Below, one piece after another: positions 5,876 to 9,511 of a DNA stretch of 9,511 bases. Position numbers and translations under genes: made by a program. This DNA is from Candidatus Methylomirabilota bacterium (GTDB lineage: Bacteria > Methylomirabilota > Methylomirabilia > Methylomirabilales > JACQHM01): positions 1 to 9,511 of the forward strand of contig JACQHM010000022.1 of NCBI GenBank assembly GCA_016199025.1, given 5' to 3'. Under the pieces are notes generated by a model. The model was not told where the DNA came from, ran no database searches, and worked only from the letters and a program-made list of their open reading frames with translations. Numbering within the stretch: position 1 is the stretch's first letter; every line of letters starts with the position of its first letter.

Positions 5876-6622
5876 TTAAAACATGCCGCCATCGACGGTG
5901 ATGACTTGGCCGGTGATGTAGGCCGCCTGTTCGGACGCCAGGAAGACCGCCAGGGGCGCCACGTCCTCCGGCGTCCCGGCCCTTCGCATGGCGATCCGGT
6001 CCCGGATGACCCCTTCGGCGAAGGGGAGGAGCCCACGGGTCATGTCCGTTACGATGAGGCCGGGGGCAATGGCGTTGACCGTAATCCCCTTCGGGGCCAG
6101 CTCGGCTGCAAGGGCCCGGGTGAAGGCGTTGACCCCTCCTTTGGCCGCTGCATAGTGACATTGACCCCGGTTCCCCCTCCAGGCGGCCACGGAGCTGATG
6201 CTGATGATCCGCCCCCACTTTTGCAGCATCATGTATTTGGCAGCTGCCTTCGCACACCGGTAGACGCCGATGAGATTCGTCGCGAGCACGGCCTCCCAAT
6301 CATCTTCCGGCATTTGAAGAAGGAGCGCATCACGGATGATCCCAGCGTTGTTGACCAGGATGTCGAGGCGCCCGAAGCGGTCCACGATCCCCTCGACCAT
6401 GGCCCTGACCGCCTCGCCGTCCCTCACGTCGGCCTGCCAGAGGACCGCCGTTCCTCCCCGCTCCTCGATCTCCCGAATGGTTTCCTTCGCCGCCGATTCG
6501 CTTTCCTTATAGTTGACCGCGACGGCTGCCCCTGCCCCGGCTAATGCGCGGGCGATGGCTCGGCCGATGCCACGGGAGGCCCCTGTCACGAGGGCAACCT
6601 TTCGATGCAAGTCAACCCACAT
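5876..6622 (-). CDS. fabG: 3-oxoacyl-ACP reductase, FabG type (SDR superfamily)
   Basis: NADPH-dependent reductase of 3-ketoacyl-ACP to 3-hydroxyacyl-ACP. The 248-residue protein has the standard short-chain dehydrogenase order: TGASRGIG (13-20), a D-V pair at 65-66, and NNAGIIRDALL (91-101). The tetrad is Asn116, Ser144, Tyr157 and Lys161, with Tyr and Lys in the YxxxK spacing (CHYAAAKGG). NAIAPGLIVTDMT (183-195) and TGQVITVDGGMF (237-248) close the protein in FabG fashion. The ATG at 6622 gives the expected short N-terminus. AAGGGG lies a few bases upstream, and the upstream ketosynthase-like gene stops only 9 nt before. It differs from the other SDR in the cluster (3928-4683) by its ketoreductase spacing and RD-L-L motif, so the pair covers the two reductive steps rather than being duplicates. 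Confidence 0.93.
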   Translation of the reverse strand: MWVDLHRKVALVTGASRGIGRAIARALAGAGAAVAVNYKESESAAKETIREIEERGGTAVLWQADVRDGEAVRAMVEGIVDRFGRLDILVNNAGIIRDALLLQMPEDDWEAVLATNLIGVYRCAKAAAKYMMLQKWGRIISISSVAAWRGNRGQCHYAAAKGGVNAFTRALAAELAPKGITVNAIAPGLIVTDMTRGLLPFAEGVIRDRIAMRRAGTPEDVAPLAVFLASEQAAYITGQVITVDGGMF

Positions 6623-6631
6623 CCTCGCCCC

Positions 6632-7924
6632 TTACCCATCAGACCTTCGGACCACGAGGCTCGTGCTTTCACCGAAAAACCCCACGGCGTTCACCACGGC
6701 CGTCTTCATCCCCGGCTTCGGCCGAGGGGAGTTCACCACGTAGTTCAGGTCACAGAAAGCGTCGGGCTCTTCGTAGTTGATGATAGGGGGGATAATACCG
6801 TGTTTGAGGGCGAGAAGGCAAGTGATAAGTTCGACAGGCCCCGAGGCCGAGATGAGATGCCCGTGCATGGATTTTGTGGCGCTGATGGGGATCCCATAGG
6901 CAGCGGGGCCGAAGACCTCCTTGATCGCCTCCGTCTCAGCCCGATCATGAACCTTGGTCGAATCACCGTTGGCATGGATGTAATCGACCTCCGCATCCTT
7001 CGCCTCCGCTAAGGCCCTGCCCATCGACCGGAGGAGGCTCTCACGAACGCCATCGATCGAAGCCTCGCCGGCCGAGGCCCCAAAGCCCAAGACCTCGCCA
7101 TAGATCTTGGCATCTCTTCGTAAGGCGTGCTCCCGCTCCTCGAGAATTAGGATGCCGGCCCCCTCCCCGGCGACCATCCCGTTCCGCCTGGCGTCGAAGG
7201 GGCGGCAGGCCTTTTCCGGATTCTCCCCACCATCGGCCAAGAGGCCCATTGTGCATAAATCAGCCAACACGAGCTCCTCCAGGGTCGCCTCCGCGCCCCC
7301 ACAGAGGGCGACATCAAGCCCACCATCCTTAATGATCTGGGAGGCCTGCCCGACGGCCTGTAACCCTCCCTGGCATCCATCCGCAATGGTCCGACAAAAC
7401 CCTAAGGCGTTGAAGGCAATGGCGATATGGCCGGCTGTCAGGTTTGGGATGATCTTCAAGGAGAAGTCCACGGGATTGATGGCCTGCATATAACGTTTGA
7501 GTGCCTTGCCGAGATCTATCACATTAGGGACCTGGTCCGATTCCACCTCCGGCAGGTGCTGGAGAAACGGTTGAAGATTATAGGTCATAAAGAGGGTACC
7601 CAGGATCACCCCCATACGGGTGGGATCGGGTAACGGGTTCTGGAGAGCAGCCTCTTCGACCGCCATAATGGAGGCAATCATGGCGAAGATGGTGGCACGG
7701 TTGTAGAGCTTAAGTTGCTTCTTGGGAAGCCACTGGAGATACTCCCGCAGCGCTTCTTCGGGGACCGCCGCCGCGAAGTCGATGGGGAGTCCGAGGGTGG
7801 AAAGCCTCTCGTGGCGCCTGACCGCTGAGCGGGCCGACGCCACTGAAGCCCAGTGGGATTGAACACCTACGCCGAGAGGCGAAACGACCCCTAAACCAGT
7901 GATGACAACTCTACGGTCCGCCAT
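6632..7924 (-). CDS. FabF-like ketosynthase homologue with altered (Cys-Asn-His) active site
   Basis: A 430-residue thiolase-fold protein of the FabF family, starting MADRRVVITGLGVVSPLGVGV. Cys184 is kept but in an unusual setting, ADGCQGG instead of TACAS/TACSS. The first catalytic His is replaced: the family NAHGTST reads HANGDST here, placing Asn319 at the His position and a His two residues earlier (His317). Lys351 and the second His (His356 in KSMHGHLISASG) remain. The C-terminal gating loop, normally GFGG, is VGFFGES. It may be a chain-length-factor-like partner, a condensing enzyme with altered chemistry, or a decarboxylating initiator. Sequence does not decide between these. The longest frame starts at TTG 8017 inside the upstream gene. 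The ATG at 7924, 5 nt after the upstream stop, gives the proper family N-terminus. Its likely partner is the intact ketosynthase at 2578-3873. Confidence 0.88.
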   Translation of the reverse strand: MADRRVVITGLGVVSPLGVGVQSHWASVASARSAVRRHERLSTLGLPIDFAAAVPEEALREYLQWLPKKQLKLYNRATIFAMIASIMAVEEAALQNPLPDPTRMGVILGTLFMTYNLQPFLQHLPEVESDQVPNVIDLGKALKRYMQAINPVDFSLKIIPNLTAGHIAIAFNALGFCRTIADGCQGGLQAVGQASQIIKDGGLDVALCGGAEATLEELVLADLCTMGLLADGGENPEKACRPFDARRNGMVAGEGAGILILEEREHALRRDAKIYGEVLGFGASAGEASIDGVRESLLRSMGRALAEAKDAEVDYIHANGDSTKVHDRAETEAIKEVFGPAAYGIPISATKSMHGHLISASGPVELITCLLALKHGIIPPIINYEEPDAFCDLNYVVNSPRPKPGMKTAVVNAVGFFGESTSLVVRRSDG

Positions 7925-7929
7925 GGCTC

Positions 7930-8400
7930 TCACGAAGTAGGGGTACGCTCCAGCCCCAGCCACTCTAAGACACGCAAGATGAAGGACTCCTTCCCCCGGC
8001 CGATGGTCCGGTCCCAAGGAACATGGAGGAAGAGAAGCCGGGCCTCGGCTACTTTTGTCTCGCCGACCAGGGCCTCCCCAACGGTCTTGGCCACCTCACC
8101 GTGGACCCCTAAGAGCTGTGAACGTACCAGAACTCGATCCCCAGAATGGACGGCGTTGAAGAACCGCACCTCCTCGATCTTCAGCAACAGGGCATGGACG
8201 TTATAGTGATAGCAGGCCGAGATAAGAAGGGCCCCCGAAGAGGCCATGGTCTCGAGGAGGAGCGACGAAGGAACTACAGAAGGACTACGGAAGATGTCAT
8301 CCAGGTAGTCCTCCGTCCTTGGAAAGGCTTTGAGGGTCTCGATCCTTCCCTCCCCTTTTACATCCAGGAAAAGGACCCGATCCACGAAGTGGTAGTTCAT
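7930..8400 (-). CDS. FabZ-like hotdog protein lacking the catalytic histidine
   Basis: A 156-residue hotdog-fold protein related to FabZ-type dehydratases, beginning MNYHFVDRVLFLDVKGEG much like the intact dehydratase at 4673-5191. Around the active site it aligns without gaps to that protein. DYLDDIFRSPSVVPSSLLLE (31-50) has Ile36 in place of the catalytic His, and the PG turns are changed to Arg-Ser and Pro-Ser. Glu50 is still at the +14 position. It probably cannot dehydrate alone and is best read as a structural or substrate-shaping partner, as HadA and HadC are for HadB in mycobacteria, or as an acyl-ACP binding protein. The ATG at 8400 overlaps the TGA of the upstream gene as ATGA. The longest frame from 8436 runs into that gene and is less likely. 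It ends 5 nt before the altered ketosynthase. Confidence 0.8.
   Translation of the reverse strand: MNYHFVDRVLFLDVKGEGRIETLKAFPRTEDYLDDIFRSPSVVPSSLLLETMASSGALLISACYHYNVHALLLKIEEVRFFNAVHSGDRVLVRSQLLGVHGEVAKTVGEALVGETKVAEARLLFLHVPWDRTIGRGKESFILRVLEWLGLERTPTS
8397..8400 (-). promoter_or_regulatory. ATGA start/stop overlap
   Basis: The minus strand reads ATGA: the TGA ends the DUF1571-like gene and the ATG starts the His-less hotdog gene. An AGG lies 6 bases upstream. This is the classical arrangement for translational coupling and fixes the hotdog start. Confidence 0.65.
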
Positions 8401-9191
8401 TTCTTGCCTGCTCCATTTGAGAGGGTGAAACGCCATCCGGGGAAGCCATAGGCCGGGTTCGTGGGGTCGAAATCCCTGGCGGTCAGGCCGGGGTTCAGGC
8501 GAAGGGCCGTATAGGCATACGCCTCGACCAGTTGGTCGTCCCAGTCGTAGACCAGCACCTTCACAGGGAGCTTCGTCTCGTCGTCCAGATGAACGATCAG
8601 ACGATAGCAGTAGTAGCCAGCCTTCGGATCTCCTGGCAGGATCCCCTCGATCCTCCTGGTCCGTCGCCCTCCATCTTCGATCGTCCCATGGTCGATCAAG
8701 CGAAGCTCCCCTCGTTGCCTCCCACGTTCAGCGTTCAAGATGATAAGGTCTAAGAGCTTCCCGATGCCAACGTCGGTGATCGGGTGCCGGCTCTCCTTGA
8801 AAACCCAAGGGCTCCTCGGGTCGAGGACGGCAGTGAAGAACCGTGGGAGGCCCTTTGGCTCGTGGACGAGGAGCTTGTCCTGATAGGTACCTTCCACATA
8901 GAGGGCTTCCCGACCGGCCTTAGAACCATCTATCCATTTCATGTACACCTTGAAGGGCTTCTGGAATTTGAGGAGGATGATCTCTTCGGGGCGTAAGGTG
9001 CTGCCGATCCGCTCCTGACGCCAGAGGACGGCCGTGTAGTCAAAAACTTTGGCGTAGTTCGACTCGGCATGTTGGAGCAGGGTGAGAAGCTCAAGAAGGT
9101 CCGCCGCCCAAAAGGAGGTGGGGACCACCAAAAGGGACATGGAGAATAGGCCAATGGATAAACAGGACAGCATAATCCTTCGACGCTCCAT
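8397..9191 (-). CDS. Exported DUF1571-like protein (LolA/LolB-type fold suspected)
   Basis: A 264-residue secreted protein. Residues 1-30 form a Sec signal: MERRR, then a hydrophobic run (MLSCLSIGLFSMSLLVVP), with cleavage near residues 29-30 and no lipobox Cys after the hydrophobic stretch. The mature part has DYTAVLWRQERIGSTLRPEE (51-70), LLKFQKPFKVYMKWI (73-87), GREALYVEGTYQDKLLVHE (93-111), SRHPITDVGIGKLLD (134-148) and NPAYGFPGW (245-253). These I recognise as features of the DUF1571 family. The beta-rich composition resembles the LolA/LolB/outer-membrane lipoprotein-sorting fold that holds acyl chains. Biochemical function is not established for DUF1571. In this context periplasmic handling of the cluster's lipid product is a reasonable inference, because LolA-like genes also occur in aryl polyene clusters. 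The start is ATG 9191, 12 nt after the upstream stop, with no clear ribosome site. The ATG at residue 7 is an alternative. Confidence 0.8.
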   Translation of the reverse strand: MERRRIMLSCLSIGLFSMSLLVVPTSFWAADLLELLTLLQHAESNYAKVFDYTAVLWRQERIGSTLRPEEIILLKFQKPFKVYMKWIDGSKAGREALYVEGTYQDKLLVHEPKGLPRFFTAVLDPRSPWVFKESRHPITDVGIGKLLDLIILNAERGRQRGELRLIDHGTIEDGGRRTRRIEGILPGDPKAGYYCYRLIVHLDDETKLPVKVLVYDWDDQLVEAYAYTALRLNPGLTARDFDPTNPAYGFPGWRFTLSNGAGKK

Positions 9192-9201
9192 GGAAAGAAC
9201 C

Positions 9202-9222
9202 GTTCAACGTTCAACATTCAAC
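9202..9222. repeat. Three-unit heptamer tandem repeat at the end of the ligase gene
   Basis: Plus-strand units are gttcaac, gttcaac, attcaac, with a weaker fourth unit gatggac to 9229. On the coding strand the repeat supplies the last codons (L-N-V-E-R) and the TGA stop at 9204-9206 of the upstream ligase fragment. It extends into the 12-base gap before the DUF1571-like gene. It has the same unit length as the repeat at 64-105 but a different sequence. Confidence 0.75.
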
Positions 9223-9511
9223 GATGGACGACTCACTATCTCCAGGCTGCCGCTCCGCTCATCCACCAAGCGGAGGAGCTTTCGCTCCGTCCTCAGGCTC
9301 CCTTTCGGGAGGAAGGCGAACTCGATCTCGACCATCTTCTGGAGGTACGCCGTCCAGGCCGAGGCATGGCCTGCCTCGATCCGCTTCAGGATCTGGTTGC
9401 ACACCTCACCGCGATCCACGCCATCCCCTTGAAGCTCCAAGCGGAACTGGAACGTCGGCTTCAACCCCTTCTCCAAGAGGACTACCTGCCAGTTGTCGGC
9501 GAGCCCGGGGA
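9204..9511 (-). CDS. C-terminal end of a probable AMP-forming acyl-activating enzyme (cut by window edge)
   Basis: The frame is open from the right edge to the TGA at 9204-9206 and encodes about 101 residues, so the start lies outside the window. The order ADNWQVVLLEKGLKPTFQFRLELQ, then VCNQILKRIEAG, then EIEFAFLPKGSLRTERKLLRLVDER resembles the C-terminal subdomain of phenylacetate-CoA-ligase-like adenylating enzymes. That subdomain ends in a stretch of the form LPR-S-x-GK-x-RRVID-R. A Lys sits near the place of the catalytic Lys in that motif (TERKLLRLVDER), but the usual Gly before it is Glu-Arg here. The assignment rests on this short tail only. If right, the enzyme could activate a starter acid or recycled fatty acid for the carrier protein. 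A start at the TTG at 9476 is unlikely, since similarity continues through it to the edge. The last codons derive from a heptamer repeat. Confidence 0.5.
   Translation of the reverse strand, partial: PGLADNWQVVLLEKGLKPTFQFRLELQGDGVDRGEVCNQILKRIEAGHASAWTAYLQKMVEIEFAFLPKGSLRTERKLLRLVDERSGSLEIVSRPSLNVER

Noticed and set aside
5742..6299. Minus-strand open frame of 185 codons across the fabG/carrier junction
   Set aside because: It overlaps two well-supported genes in a different frame on the same strand and has low-complexity R/G/H composition.
5906..6544. Long plus-strand open frame (212 codons) opposite fabG
   Set aside because: It lies wholly within fabG on the other strand and its translation is rich in P, R, G and H without motifs, so it is a shadow frame.
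7925..8017. Extended N-terminus for the altered ketosynthase from TTG 8017
   Set aside because: The extra 31 residues do not resemble ketosynthase sequence and overlap the upstream hotdog gene. The ATG at 7924 gives the standard family start 5 nt after that gene's stop.

Overview
The window is an almost gapless, one-direction gene block. Eleven genes lie on the minus strand, including two cut by the window edges, and no convincing plus-strand gene was found. GC content is high (about 60% by eye), spacing is tight, and there are overlapping start/stop codons. One protein has a Sec signal peptide and resembles the DUF1571/LolA-type lipid-carrier fold, which suggests a diderm bacterium. The window has no rRNA or phylum marker, so I do not name a taxon. 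Heptamer tandem repeats at both ends suggest a genome seeded with such repeats.

In transcription order (right to left):
- C-terminal end of a probable AMP-forming acyl-activating enzyme (9204-9511, partial).
- Exported DUF1571-like protein (8397-9191).
- FabZ-like hotdog protein that has lost its catalytic His (7930-8400).
- FabF-type ketosynthase homologue with an altered Cys-Asn-His site (6632-7924).
- FabG-type ketoacyl-ACP reductase (5876-6622).
- Acyl carrier protein with an unusually long C-terminal extension (5188-5808).
- FabZ-like dehydratase with an intact His/Glu pair (4673-5191).
- FabL-type enoyl-ACP reductase (3928-4683).
- FabF-type ketosynthase with an intact Cys-His-His site (2578-3873).
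- MetF-like methylenetetrahydrofolate reductase (1619-2545).
- Mannose-1-phosphate guanylyltransferase (521-1582).
- N-terminal third or so of a phosphomannomutase/phosphoglucomutase (1-515, partial).

The central block (about 2.58-8.40 kb) holds a complete reductive elongation cycle: condensation, ketoreduction, dehydration, enoyl reduction and a dedicated carrier. It has no FabD or FabH. The ketosynthase and the dehydratase each occur as one intact and one active-site-altered copy. This recalls known heterodimeric systems: KS/chain-length factor in type II polyketide synthases, HadAB/HadBC in mycobacteria, and paired ketosynthases and dehydratases in aryl polyene clusters. My inference is a secondary FAS-II-like machine making a dedicated saturated or specially tailored acyl chain. 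The upstream ligase may activate a starter or free acid, and the DUF1571 protein may handle the lipid in the periplasm. The GDP-mannose genes downstream could supply sugar to a glycolipid or simply be neighbours. The reason for a MetF-like enzyme here is unclear.

Start codons were often moved inward from the longest open frame, because Shine-Dalgarno sites, start/stop overlaps and family N-termini favour internal ATGs. No promoter, factor-independent terminator, tRNA, CRISPR array or insertion sequence was found. No gene-free stretch exceeds about 70 bases.
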